Position numbers and translations under genes: made by a program. From Nostoc sp. NIES-4103 (GTDB lineage: Bacteria > Cyanobacteriota > Cyanobacteriia > Cyanobacteriales > Nostocaceae): a stretch of DNA of 64,000 bases. The stretch is from positions 1,703,355 through 1,767,354 of the forward strand of contig NZ_AP018288.1 in NCBI RefSeq assembly GCF_002368335.1. The letters run 5' to 3'. Positions 25,891-35,400 of this stretch are shown here, piece by piece. The stretch's first letter is position 1. Every line of letters starts with the position of its first letter. The notes beneath the pieces were generated by a model. The model had not been told where the DNA came from. It was given only the letters and a program-made list of their open reading frames with translations, and did not search any database.

Positions 25891-26033
25891 CGTGAGTTCG
25901 ACAAGCGCTGTTTTGACCTCTCCCCCGACCCCTCTCCTACAAGGAGAGGGGAGTAAAACCGTTATTTTTTCGTTTCTCCTCCCTCGCCTTTTAAAAGAGG
26001 GAGGTCGGGAGGGAGAGGTTCATCTAACTCACG
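25891..26033. mobile_element. MITE-like element, copy 1, with 9-bp target duplication
   Basis: Ends CGTGAGTT and AACTCACG are inverted repeats. TTGAATTAA flanks both sides exactly (25,882-25,890 and 26,034-26,042), as a target-site duplication would. The inside holds an AGGAGAGGGG hairpin. Related copies lie at 35,262 and 58,571. Confidence 0.75.
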
Positions 26034-26095
26034 TTGAATTAATCAGTTATACCGTTTCTAGTTATCATGAAATATTGGGATTAATTATTAGGAAG

Positions 26096-28189
26096 TTATT
26101 GCTGTCGCTTAAACACTAGCAATGTGATGTCATCAAATACTTTTTGTTTGCCAATGTGTCGGCGTACATCTGAAATTACCGCATCTTTAATTTCAGATGC
26201 TGATTGATGCCAGTTTTGGCTGATAATTTCACATAACTGTTCAATACCGTATTGATTCTTATTGATGTCTTTGGCTTCGGTAATGCCATCGGTGTAGAGG
26301 ACAACCCCATCGCCAGGTTGTAATTCCAGGGTTGTGGGGCTAATAAAATCAGCAATGTCATCATCTAAAGCAATGGGGAAACCCAAGTCCATGGTGTCAA
26401 TGCGCTCAATTTCTCCACCGTCGCGGACGATAATTGTTTCTTCGTGCTGTCCACTGATACTTATTTGCCCTTGAGTATAGTTAAGAATCACCAATGTCAA
26501 ACTCTTGTCACAGTTCATCCGTTGCACGTTTTTGTAGAGGGTGCGGTTGAGTGTGTCAAGGAAGCGCACTGAGTCAGATTCGCGGATTTCTTTAAGCAGG
26601 CGAACTGCGGTTTGCGTCATTAGCATTAATAATCCACTTTCTAGTCCATGTCCTGTCACGTCTCCAATGCCAAGAGTTACTATTCCGTCGGTGTAAAGTA
26701 CATCGTAGTAATCGCCGCCGACTTCATCAGCTGCTTCCATAAAGCCGGCAATATCCAATCCTTCAATGGCTTCTAATTCTTCTGGTTTTGGTAGAATCAT
26801 CTGTTGCATTTGCCGGAGTATATCGAGTTCGGCACTCATGCGGAGGTTGTCTTCTTTGAGTTTTTCATTGAGGATACAAATTTCTTCATTAGCTTCGGCT
26901 AGTTCAGCAGTGCGTTCTTGAACTTTAATTTCTAGATTGTGGGCATAATCTTCTAATTTTCGATAAGAAAGCATCAGATTTCGCCAAAGAACGTGAACAA
27001 TAGTAACTATGGTTGCACTGACAACAGTTAATATAGGTGCAAACACAGGAATTATCCAGCCGCCCAGAAAGGCAATGTAAGCACTGCTAACAATAATGAC
27101 TACAGCCAGGAATAAACCACCTATGGTCAGCCGACGTTTTTTGATATACATGGAGCCAACGGTGGCGCTGTATCCAGACCAGAAGCAGATGAGCAACCAA
27201 TTGAAGGGTTTGATTGTAGCTTGCAACATCGGGCGGCCATCTATAGCTGCGCTAAGGATTTGGCTGGTGATATTTGCGTGAACTACTACTCCAGGGATTA
27301 GCTCTGTGGGAAAAAATAAATTGTTATTGTAGGGGGTACTATAGTTATCATTCAAACTGGGAGCTTTTGCACCGATCAAAACTAGGCGATCGCGCATGAA
27401 ATCAGCAGGTATGCGATTTTCTAATACATCGGTCATGGAAATATGCAAAAAGCTCTCTAGCCCACCTCGGTAATTGATTAAAATTTGGTATCCCCCCATG
27501 TCTGCTTCGTTGTATTCTCCATCATTACTAGATAGAGGTACAAACTTAGCTTTGCCTAAACCATAGATTTGTTTATCTGCGTTGATTGCTTTTAATTCAA
27601 TGCCTGCTTTTTCTAAATACATTAAGGCTAGTTTTACTCCCAGCCCTTGCGCCAAGCTTTGATCAGGTTTTCCTAATAAAATAATGCCGCGCCGAATTTT
27701 ACCATCTGTATCTAAGAGTAAGTCGTTGGCGGCTACTTGACCCTGTTTGGCTAGAGTCGGTGGTGGTGCAATTGGTTTTGCAGCAACTTTTTCAATGCCA
27801 ATAAAATTGGGAGTATTTTGAAATTCCTTGACGAGTTCTGCGTGTCCTGGTTCTACAGGTAAATCTCGATAGATATCGATGGCGATCGCTCTTGGTTGTT
27901 GTGCTTTAATGTTACGTATCATTTTAGCCATGACGCGATCGGCCATTGGCCATTGCTTGACATATTGAATATCTGGCTCATCAATAGTAACAATCACAAT
28001 CCGCTTGTCTACAGATTCTTGCGGACGCAGACGAAATAACTGATCTAATGTCACCCATTCTAAAATCCTCACTAGACCGATATTACTCCCCACAATTACT
28101 ATTCCAGCAACACAGGGAGTAATAATCAGAGTTGCACGCCATTTTTTGATGCGATTTTTAATCTTTTCCCCAATCATTTTGTTATTCAA
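26096..28189 (-). CDS. CHASE2 sensor with SpoIIE-type PP2C phosphatase domain
   Basis: 697 aa. An N-terminal membrane anchor precedes an extracytoplasmic CHASE2 domain (residues ~40-320, with IVTIDEPDIQYV and RDRLVLIGAKAPSLND), then three membrane helices (~330-400), a coiled coil (~405-455) and a C-terminal SpoIIE/RsbU phosphatase (AGFMEAADEVGGDYYDVLYTD, GIGDVTGHGLESGLLML, GDGVVLYTDGITEA) with its metal-binding aspartates. It should sense an external signal and dephosphorylate a STAS protein, plausibly the one at 24,647. The start ATG is directly next to the DUF928 stop, so these two genes are cotranscribed. Confidence 0.93.
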   Translation of the reverse strand: MNNKMIGEKIKNRIKKWRATLIITPCVAGIVIVGSNIGLVRILEWVTLDQLFRLRPQESVDKRIVIVTIDEPDIQYVKQWPMADRVMAKMIRNIKAQQPRAIAIDIYRDLPVEPGHAELVKEFQNTPNFIGIEKVAAKPIAPPPTLAKQGQVAANDLLLDTDGKIRRGIILLGKPDQSLAQGLGVKLALMYLEKAGIELKAINADKQIYGLGKAKFVPLSSNDGEYNEADMGGYQILINYRGGLESFLHISMTDVLENRIPADFMRDRLVLIGAKAPSLNDNYSTPYNNNLFFPTELIPGVVVHANITSQILSAAIDGRPMLQATIKPFNWLLICFWSGYSATVGSMYIKKRRLTIGGLFLAVVIIVSSAYIAFLGGWIIPVFAPILTVVSATIVTIVHVLWRNLMLSYRKLEDYAHNLEIKVQERTAELAEANEEICILNEKLKEDNLRMSAELDILRQMQQMILPKPEELEAIEGLDIAGFMEAADEVGGDYYDVLYTDGIVTLGIGDVTGHGLESGLLMLMTQTAVRLLKEIRESDSVRFLDTLNRTLYKNVQRMNCDKSLTLVILNYTQGQISISGQHEETIIVRDGGEIERIDTMDLGFPIALDDDIADFISPTTLELQPGDGVVLYTDGITEAKDINKNQYGIEQLCEIISQNWHQSASEIKDAVISDVRRHIGKQKVFDDITLLVFKRQQ

Positions 28190-29227
28190 TTAGAAAGCTT
28201 CTATTAATGGTTCAGTGGCAATTTTTTCTAGTCCCACCTGTTTTAATAAATCGTGCCACTCAGTAGCAAAGGTTTTATTATTAGGCTGCGATCGCTTGGC
28301 TGCTGCCAAAACTTTTAAAGTATCATACCATACACCTGCTTCAGCATATTTAGTTGCCAGTTCCACAGGAGATGCAGCTAACTCTTGCTGATTAAATGTT
28401 GGTTTGACTCGTTTTACCCAGCCTGTAACAGAGTAATTATCAGGTCTGAGAACTCCACCTGGTTCAATGGGGGCAAAATACCACAGGTAGTTTTTATCCA
28501 ATGCTAAATCTGGTGCTGTGGGAGGTAAAGTAACGCTAACTACACCACCTCCGGCAGGAACTTTCAGTATTGTAGAGTAATGGGGATTGCCTTCTTCATC
28601 TTGCAGGCTAAAGAAAACCTCTTCTGCCCCAATTGGGGGTAAATAGGCAAAGATTGTGGGATGTGAAGATACGGTGCGTCCTTGTTGAGTGGGGGGAACT
28701 AATGCTGTTAGAGGAATAGTTTCTCCTCTAGTTCCACCGCCAACGCTGGTTCTAGGGGCTGAAGTTGCGGGTAAGGTAAACTGCACGTCACCTCTAGTTC
28801 CACCGCCAACGCTGGTTCTGGGTGCGGAACTTCCGGGTAAGGTAAACTGCACGTCGCCTCTTGTACCACCACCAATGCTGGTTCTGGGCGCGGAACTTCC
28901 GGGTAAGGTAAACTGCACGTTACCTCTTGTACCACCACCAATGCTGGTTCTGGGTGCGGAACTTCCGGGTAAGGTAAACTGCACGTTACCTCTTGTACCA
29001 CCACCAATGCTGGTTCTGGGTGCGGAACTTCCGGGTAAAGCAAACTGTACGTTACCTCTTGTACCGCCGCCTACGCTGGTTCTGGGGGTTGCATCGTTGG
29101 GAAGCTTAAATTCCACACTGATGAGAACCTTTTTAGGAAAAGGACTGGCTAATGTCGCATTCCCAGTTAATACTAAGGTGCTGCAAACAGTTATGGATAC
29201 AAATTTGTGGAAGTTAATTGTAATCAT
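28190..29227 (-). CDS. DUF928 protein with six tandem 21-residue repeats
   Basis: 345 aa with an N-terminal signal-like segment (FVSITVCSTLVLTGNATLA). Six near-identical copies of APRTSxGGGTRGxVQFTLPGS (28,716-29,100) are followed by a DUF928 domain (residues ~175-345, YLPPIGAEEVFFSLQDEEGN, PAGGGVVSVTLPP). Ordinary DUF928 proteins have this PRTS-GG-RG motif once, so it has been amplified. The domain is usually next to CHAT/TPR genes in cyanobacteria and is presumed periplasmic; its biochemical role is unknown. It is tightly packed in an operon with the CHAT and CHASE2 genes. Confidence 0.88.
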   Translation of the reverse strand: MITINFHKFVSITVCSTLVLTGNATLASPFPKKVLISVEFKLPNDATPRTSVGGGTRGNVQFALPGSSAPRTSIGGGTRGNVQFTLPGSSAPRTSIGGGTRGNVQFTLPGSSAPRTSIGGGTRGDVQFTLPGSSAPRTSVGGGTRGDVQFTLPATSAPRTSVGGGTRGETIPLTALVPPTQQGRTVSSHPTIFAYLPPIGAEEVFFSLQDEEGNPHYSTILKVPAGGGVVSVTLPPTAPDLALDKNYLWYFAPIEPGGVLRPDNYSVTGWVKRVKPTFNQQELAASPVELATKYAEAGVWYDTLKVLAAAKRSQPNNKTFATEWHDLLKQVGLEKIATEPLIEAF

Positions 29228-29229
29228 AT

Positions 29230-32010
29230 TTACAACCAGTTACCTACAAGAACGAAAGAAGACCAAAAATAGGGATGTTTGTATGCAGGATTGGCCATGG
29301 TTTTGATTTGCGCCTGCTGCAATGCCTCGGCTTTGTTGAGTTTTGGGTTACTCAACTGCTGATAAAATTCTTTCATCAATTGGGATGTAGATTCGTCACT
29401 TACTGACCACAAACTAGCAACGGTACTTTTCGCACCGGAACGTAAAGCAAATCCAGCTAAACCTAATGTTGCACGGTTATCACCTACAGCTGTTTGACAA
29501 GCACTCATCACCAATAATTCAATGGGTTGTGCATTTCTTTCCCTGCTATTTTGAAATAAACTGTCAAAATCTTGAATGGAAATGCGATCGCCCCAAGTTA
29601 ACAAAAAGGTTTCTTCTGGGTTAGAACTAAATTGACCGTGAGTAGCTAGGTGAACTATGGGGAAAGATTGATTGGCGAGGGCTGTTTTTAAGGTATTGCT
29701 GGTAAATTTGTTGTCGAGTAACACCTGGGAATTGACTTCTGTTGTGACTTGTTTAATTTCTCCTGTTACTCCTGGTAAGGGATTAAAGCCTTGACGTGCT
29801 TCTGTCAGTCCAGCCGCTAACACGCTCAATTTTTGGCGTTGCAGTCCTTGAGGGAATAGTTTTAACCCAGGACTCAGGGCTATAGCATATTTTTCGACTA
29901 AATACTGTTTGCCATCATACAAAACACCCATTGGCAGGTTACGCAGTAAACCATCTGGGATAAATACTAAAGTTTTGATATTATTTTTCTGGAGTGTTGC
30001 TTGACCCGGTGCAACCAGCCAGTTATAAACTTGTTGGGAGAGTCGCAAACGCTCATTGCTGGGATAACCAGGGGACATGGAAGAATAAAGTTGTTTTAAG
30101 GTAGCTGTAACTTGCTGTTGTGAGAGTTGAGTGCTGTAGTGTTGTAGGGGTTGATTGGGAACTGAAAGCACGACTTCGAGGCGATCGCTTAAAATCATCG
30201 GATAGATGACAGCTGCGTGCAAGTCTATTTTTTCTAAAACTACAGGATTAGTATTATCTAAACAAGCATCCCGAAAAAAGTTATCTAGTTCAGCTATTTG
30301 CAATGCTTCCATTACTTGCAAAGCTTGTTTGAGGTTGCTTTGATTAGCTTTTTGTAACAATACACTGACGTAATCTCGATAGATGGGTTCAATACTTTCT
30401 TTAAAATTAAACTGTACATCTTTATTAATGGCTACTAAATCACCACGTAGAGATTGGTAGTTATTAAAAGCAATCTCATAAGCTGCGATCGCATTATTAA
30501 TATCTGCTTGTTGTTTGGCAATTATACCCAATTGTCCCGCAGCACGCGCTACTAAATCAGTAGCATTCATTTCTTGAGCTATTGTTAATGCTTGTTTTGT
30601 CAACGTTGCTGCATCTGTCAACTGGTCGTTTTCTTGGTATAGTTTACCTAGTTGGTTGAGAGAGTAGGCTTCGGCTCTGGGATCTTTGATTTCTTTGGCT
30701 TGTTGAATAGCTGTTGCTAACAATTGAGCAATTTTGATGGCGTTGCTGTCCGAAACTGCTTTTTTGCTTTCTCCTGTCGGCTTGAGCATCATTAAACTTT
30801 CTGCAAAGTTAATCTTGGCGTAAATAGCAGGACGACTCGGAGTAAGTTGGGCAATATTAGTTTCGATTTCTGGTATTAGTGTTTGTGCTAATTCCCAATT
30901 TTCTAGTTTAATCAACAAGCTCAATTGATTTAATTGTGCTTCTAATTTAATCTGTGGTTCTCTTGATAAATTAATTGCTTCTTGGTAGTATGTCCAAGCA
31001 ACATCATATTCTTGTAAGTCTTGAGCAACATTACCAAGACTAAATAAAGCTGCACTCACATCAGTTGGTGAGTTTAATTGTTTACTAATTTCCCAACTTT
31101 GATCTAGAATTGTTTTAGATTGTTCTAAATCACCAATAGTTTGCAGAGCAATACCCAAACTCCTCAATCCTTGAGCTTTCAACAGACTATCAGGTTGGCT
31201 TTGCAATTCTTTTACCAGTTCTTCTAACAAAGTTTTGGCGCGACGGTACTGTCCTGATGCTTGCAAACCTTGTGCTTGATTAATTTGGCTGATGAGTTTA
31301 CCTGTTTTGTCACCCGCGCGTTCATAAGTTTTTGCTGCTTGTTTCCAGGTATCTATAGCCGTGTCAGTTTGTCCTTGGAGTATTTGCAGGCTTCCTTGGG
31401 TATTTAATGCCTGTGCTAATAGTAAACTGCTCTGAGTATCGGTTTTTTTGAAGCTTTTGATGATGTCGATACTTTTAGCGATCGCAGTTTGTGCTTGGGG
31501 GATTTTTCCTAAATCTTTATATGTTAAAGCTAAATAATTTAAAACTTGAACTTGATTAAGATTTTCTCTTTTTGATTGATAATCTAAGAGCGCATTTTCC
31601 CAAACTCTAGCTGCTTCTGTGTATTGTCCAGCTTGATAGTAATTTTTACCTTGCTGTAATAACTCTAAAGAATTTGATAGTTGGGTAATTTCTTGATTGG
31701 CATCTGATATGATGTCTGCCAAATTACCCATAATTCTTGCATTACCCCTCCCCAACCCTCCCCTTAGCAAGGGGAGGGTGTCCGACAGGGCGGGTGGGGT
31801 GGTTTTATTAAGGGTAATTAAGCGGACATGATGTGATAATTTCGATTGTTCAGCAGTAGCAGGAATATTTTTAATAACTAATAACAGACTTAATGTTAGT
31901 CCAATACAAAAAAAATATGCTATGTTTTTGATTCTTAAAAATGACCTATTCTGCCCAAGTTGTTTTGTATTTCTATATTTAGATTTCTCCCACATAGATA
32001 CTTTTTTCAT
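29230..32010 (-). CDS. TPR-CHAT protein (caspase-like peptidase fold)
   Basis: 926 aa with an N-terminal hydrophobic segment (~30-50; secretion or anchoring). About ten TPR-like repeats cover residues ~105-560. The C-terminal CHAT domain (~620-926) keeps the caspase-type dyad: His in IVHLATHGQFS and Cys in LLVMSACQTAVGD. CHAT proteins are peptidases or peptidase-like regulators. Near residues 70-95 the protein contains a stretch (NKTTPPALSDTLPLLRGGLG) encoded by an intergenic-repeat sequence inserted in frame. It sits between the DUF928 and haemagglutinin genes, a combination common in Nostocales. Confidence 0.92.
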   Translation of the reverse strand: MKKVSMWEKSKYRNTKQLGQNRSFLRIKNIAYFFCIGLTLSLLLVIKNIPATAEQSKLSHHVRLITLNKTTPPALSDTLPLLRGGLGRGNARIMGNLADIISDANQEITQLSNSLELLQQGKNYYQAGQYTEAARVWENALLDYQSKRENLNQVQVLNYLALTYKDLGKIPQAQTAIAKSIDIIKSFKKTDTQSSLLLAQALNTQGSLQILQGQTDTAIDTWKQAAKTYERAGDKTGKLISQINQAQGLQASGQYRRAKTLLEELVKELQSQPDSLLKAQGLRSLGIALQTIGDLEQSKTILDQSWEISKQLNSPTDVSAALFSLGNVAQDLQEYDVAWTYYQEAINLSREPQIKLEAQLNQLSLLIKLENWELAQTLIPEIETNIAQLTPSRPAIYAKINFAESLMMLKPTGESKKAVSDSNAIKIAQLLATAIQQAKEIKDPRAEAYSLNQLGKLYQENDQLTDAATLTKQALTIAQEMNATDLVARAAGQLGIIAKQQADINNAIAAYEIAFNNYQSLRGDLVAINKDVQFNFKESIEPIYRDYVSVLLQKANQSNLKQALQVMEALQIAELDNFFRDACLDNTNPVVLEKIDLHAAVIYPMILSDRLEVVLSVPNQPLQHYSTQLSQQQVTATLKQLYSSMSPGYPSNERLRLSQQVYNWLVAPGQATLQKNNIKTLVFIPDGLLRNLPMGVLYDGKQYLVEKYAIALSPGLKLFPQGLQRQKLSVLAAGLTEARQGFNPLPGVTGEIKQVTTEVNSQVLLDNKFTSNTLKTALANQSFPIVHLATHGQFSSNPEETFLLTWGDRISIQDFDSLFQNSRERNAQPIELLVMSACQTAVGDNRATLGLAGFALRSGAKSTVASLWSVSDESTSQLMKEFYQQLSNPKLNKAEALQQAQIKTMANPAYKHPYFWSSFVLVGNWL

Positions 32011-32086
32011 ATTAATTAAATTTTATATTTCTTAATATAAAATACTTTGGGTATTCTACATGTAAAATTTATTAATTTTTTAAAGT

Positions 32087-35071
32087 TTATAAATCGCTAC
32101 AATTAGGCTCTTTTAGTGGTGAACTTTCTTGAGGTAAAGACGCTACTAATTCTACTTGACCTTGGGCATTAATTATCCAGGCTGTAGCTGCGACAATTTG
32201 TTGTCTTGTGGGAGGAATTGCAGAAGAATTATTTGCTTGACTGCTGCTTTGTGTAGTTGTAAAATCTCGCGTATCTGACAAGAGAGTTTGACCCCGAATA
32301 GTTGCTGTGGGGTCTGTTGGTAAACCTCCCCTACCTGTGATAGTAAAAGAATTACCCTCTTTAGCTGCACAACTAGCAGTAACTATTTGATTGTCACGAG
32401 TGTTTTGTGGATTTGGTAATTCTATTACAGCCGAACTTGGAGCAGCATCCGGCTCATCAATTGAACTAAGAATAGAGAAGTCTAACCCAGGACTCGGACT
32501 AGGAACTTCTGGTGGAGGGTTGGGGACTTCTGGTGGAGGGTTGGGGACTTCTGGTGGAGGGTTGGGGACTTCTGGTGGAGGGTTGGGGACTTCTGGTTTT
32601 GAGCTAGAAGTAATGCTACTAAATGGAGTATCTATGTCAGAAAACCCAATTCCTTGAATCTCTCTGGCGTTGATCTCAATTTTGCCACCATTACCTGAGA
32701 AAGCATTGGCTGAAATATCACTATTTTCTTCAGGAACAGCAAAAAGTAAACCTGTGTTGATAGTGATGTTAGCACCGTTTCCACCTGTAGTTTCATTACC
32801 TGCGATCGCCCAAATCCGACTGCCATGGCGTAAGAATAAGGCTTCTGCTAACTGTAAATTAATATTAGCACCTTCAGTGCTAGCTGTTTTTGCAGAAATT
32901 AAAGCTTGATTGTCTAGGGTTAATGTATTTGCTTGGATATCGATACTACCACCAACACCACGTCCTTGGCTATCGGTGGCAATAGCAGCACCATTACGAA
33001 TTTCGATATTTTTAGCATTGACGAAGATATTACTACCATTGCCGACAGAATCCAAAGTCGTATAAGAAAATAAACCTGTGTTTGCACCAGATAAGATTAC
33101 TTTGTCTTGTGCATTGACTACTATATTGCCAGCATTCCCTATACCTTCTATTTGAGAAAATACCTGACTATTATTATTAGCAACCAAGGATATAGTATTA
33201 ATTTCTATATCACCAGCTTGACCTGCATTTATGCCTATGCTCTGGCTGCCTATCTTGGAGTTATTTAACGAAATTTCATCAGCATTAATCAAGACCTGAC
33301 CAGCATTACCAACATGGCTGATGGTAGATAATTCAGCATTGTTAGTTTCTAAAGAATTAGCGGTAATGATCAGGTTTCCACCTGTTCCTGTGGCATTTTC
33401 ATAAAGATGACTTTTGACATCGTTACTCAAGAAAATAAATGGTGCATTGAGGCTCACATTACCACCTTGTCCAGCACCATAAGAAGCACTTTCAATAAAT
33501 GACTGTCTACGTGTAGCTTGTTCTTGAATAATGGCAGATTGACTCTTGAGAGTAATGTTACCTCCTGCTGTCCCGGCAGAAACAATCCGTGATGATGGCG
33601 GCATTACAATATCATCATGAGCTAGAAGTGTGATATCTCCACCAGGTTTGGAATATGCCAATGAGGAAGCATCAATGCCATAACTCGATATAAATTGAGG
33701 TGTAACAATTTTCCCTCGTGAATCAATTACAATGTCACCTCCTTTTTCACCGCTACCATATATATTGAGTGCAGATTTAATTGTGATATTGCCCGATAAA
33801 GCATCATTAGGTTGATACTGATTGGTTAAAAAAACCAATCCTCCTGAGTTGATAATTTGATTGATAGTGATATCTGCACTCGTTGGTTGTCCCACGGTAT
33901 TAGGAGTAGGTGAAAAAAGATTTGTATTTCCTTGAATTCCTGTTGGGTTAAAATTGGTAGTGCCAGCCCTAATATCAACAGTGGGTTGTTCGCCGCCACG
34001 AATGGAAATTTGCGTGACTCCATCAGAGAGAGTTACTGTTTCATTAATAAAATCAGTTGTCTGGGGGCTGTTAACATTAATATTATTAATAGTGACGCTG
34101 CCACCTGCAAAAATATGGATGGAAGCTCCTGTATAGTTATTAAAACTCACATCTTGACTTGCACGAATAATAGGATCGTCAAAGCTCGTTAAATCTCCTT
34201 TTTGACCATCCATTTGTTCGAGGCTAAAATTACCGCCACTAAAAAACCGAGCGTCCCCACCGATAGGTTTGGCGGAACGGAACACCATATTTTTGCCGGA
34301 AAAGAAGCCACTAGAGGAATTGTTTAATGCAGAGATATCTATTTTATTGCCTTGGGCTAACAGTTGTTGTTCAGCTGAGGCGATGAAAGGGTGACTTAGG
34401 CTATCTCGAACTTTGAGAGTATCGGTAGCTTGCAAAGTTAAATTACTACCTGCTTGCAATTGTCCTTGCAAGTCAAGATTTTTACCAACTAAAGTCAAAT
34501 CTTGTCCCACTGATAAGTTACCATTGTTGGCGATCGCACTTTGAGGCGCTAACCAACTATCTAATCCCAAAGGTTGGTTAACTGTTAATAAGGGGGGTGC
34601 TTGGGGATTTTGAGTCGTAAATTGATAACCGTTCTTAAAAATAAGGGCGTTGCTGGTGCTAGCAAAAAAAGAACCAGAGATATCCAAACGGGCATTTTTA
34701 CCGAAAATTATGCCGTGAGGATTGATCAAGTAGAGATTGGCATTTCCTAATACTCCCAGTGTACCGAAGATATTAGAAGGATGGTTTCCTGTGACTCGAC
34801 CGAGAATATTTTCGACTCCAGAAGGATTAGAAAAATAAACCCGTTGCTGATTACCAACATTAAAATCTTGAAAACTGTGGAACAGGTTACTACCTCGAAT
34901 TGCTCCTCCATCTATTCGATCAATTTGACCTTTAGGACTTTGGACGTTGGGTGTCAAGATAGAGTGTTCAGTTTTCAAACTGTCATCAACAACTATCTGA
35001 GCTACAGCAATTGTTGTTGAACTTAGAATACAAGCGATCGCAGCACTGCCTATTAAAATTCTCATCAGCAT
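32087..35071 (-). CDS. Filamentous haemagglutinin N-domain secreted protein (TpsA-like)
   Basis: 994 aa from ATG 35071 (or 35065); a farther start lacks signal-peptide logic. A signal peptide (MRILIGSAAIACILSSTTIAVAQ) leads to a TPS/haemagglutination domain (~residues 30-170: GGAIRGSNLFHSFQDF, NPSGVENILGRVTG, GNANLYLINPHGIIFGKNARLD), then long beta-helical repeats. A PPPEVPNP unit is repeated five times (32,490-32,600) before a C-terminal domain with two cysteines. Such proteins leave through a TpsB partner; none is in this window. Probably a surface adhesin linked to the CHAT/DUF928 genes. Confidence 0.92.
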   Translation of the reverse strand: MLMRILIGSAAIACILSSTTIAVAQIVVDDSLKTEHSILTPNVQSPKGQIDRIDGGAIRGSNLFHSFQDFNVGNQQRVYFSNPSGVENILGRVTGNHPSNIFGTLGVLGNANLYLINPHGIIFGKNARLDISGSFFASTSNALIFKNGYQFTTQNPQAPPLLTVNQPLGLDSWLAPQSAIANNGNLSVGQDLTLVGKNLDLQGQLQAGSNLTLQATDTLKVRDSLSHPFIASAEQQLLAQGNKIDISALNNSSSGFFSGKNMVFRSAKPIGGDARFFSGGNFSLEQMDGQKGDLTSFDDPIIRASQDVSFNNYTGASIHIFAGGSVTINNINVNSPQTTDFINETVTLSDGVTQISIRGGEQPTVDIRAGTTNFNPTGIQGNTNLFSPTPNTVGQPTSADITINQIINSGGLVFLTNQYQPNDALSGNITIKSALNIYGSGEKGGDIVIDSRGKIVTPQFISSYGIDASSLAYSKPGGDITLLAHDDIVMPPSSRIVSAGTAGGNITLKSQSAIIQEQATRRQSFIESASYGAGQGGNVSLNAPFIFLSNDVKSHLYENATGTGGNLIITANSLETNNAELSTISHVGNAGQVLINADEISLNNSKIGSQSIGINAGQAGDIEINTISLVANNNSQVFSQIEGIGNAGNIVVNAQDKVILSGANTGLFSYTTLDSVGNGSNIFVNAKNIEIRNGAAIATDSQGRGVGGSIDIQANTLTLDNQALISAKTASTEGANINLQLAEALFLRHGSRIWAIAGNETTGGNGANITINTGLLFAVPEENSDISANAFSGNGGKIEINAREIQGIGFSDIDTPFSSITSSSKPEVPNPPPEVPNPPPEVPNPPPEVPNPPPEVPSPSPGLDFSILSSIDEPDAAPSSAVIELPNPQNTRDNQIVTASCAAKEGNSFTITGRGGLPTDPTATIRGQTLLSDTRDFTTTQSSSQANNSSAIPPTRQQIVAATAWIINAQGQVELVASLPQESSPLKEPNCSDL

Positions 35072-35261
35072 GATAACCCTATCGCTCTTTTCTGTCTCGC
35101 TAACAAGTGAAATTTTGGCGTTGTATATCTGCGGGATGACTGGCGGTTGCAACTATTGAAAATTTCTGATCAGTCTTATAAGTTGTGCAAAATCATCCTC
35201 TGATTCAACAACGCCTTTTGTTCCACTTGAGGTCAATAATCTTGAACTTTGAATAATTTAA

Positions 35262-35400
35262 CGTGAGTTCAACAAACCTCCCTCTCCTAACCTCCCTCTT
35301 TTTGTAGCAGAGGAACAACGAAAAAATTAAGGTTTGACTCCCCTCTCCTACAAGGAGAGGGGTTGGGGGAGAGGTCATAACAGTACTCATATAACTCACG
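35262..35400. mobile_element. MITE-like element, copy 2
   Basis: Ends CGTGAGTT and AACTCACG frame 139 bp with the same AGGAGAGGGG hairpin as copy 1. The right terminus overlaps the end of the PEP-CTERM gene and supplies its stop codon. TTAA flanks both ends. Confidence 0.72.

Noticed and set aside
28689..29306. 205-aa plus-strand frame with PLVPPPTLVLGAELPG repeats
   Set aside because: Antisense of the DUF928 repeat region; it repeats only because the other strand does.
32391..32657. Gly-rich plus-strand frame with GLGTSGG repeats
   Set aside because: Antisense shadow of the proline-rich repeat in the haemagglutinin-type gene.
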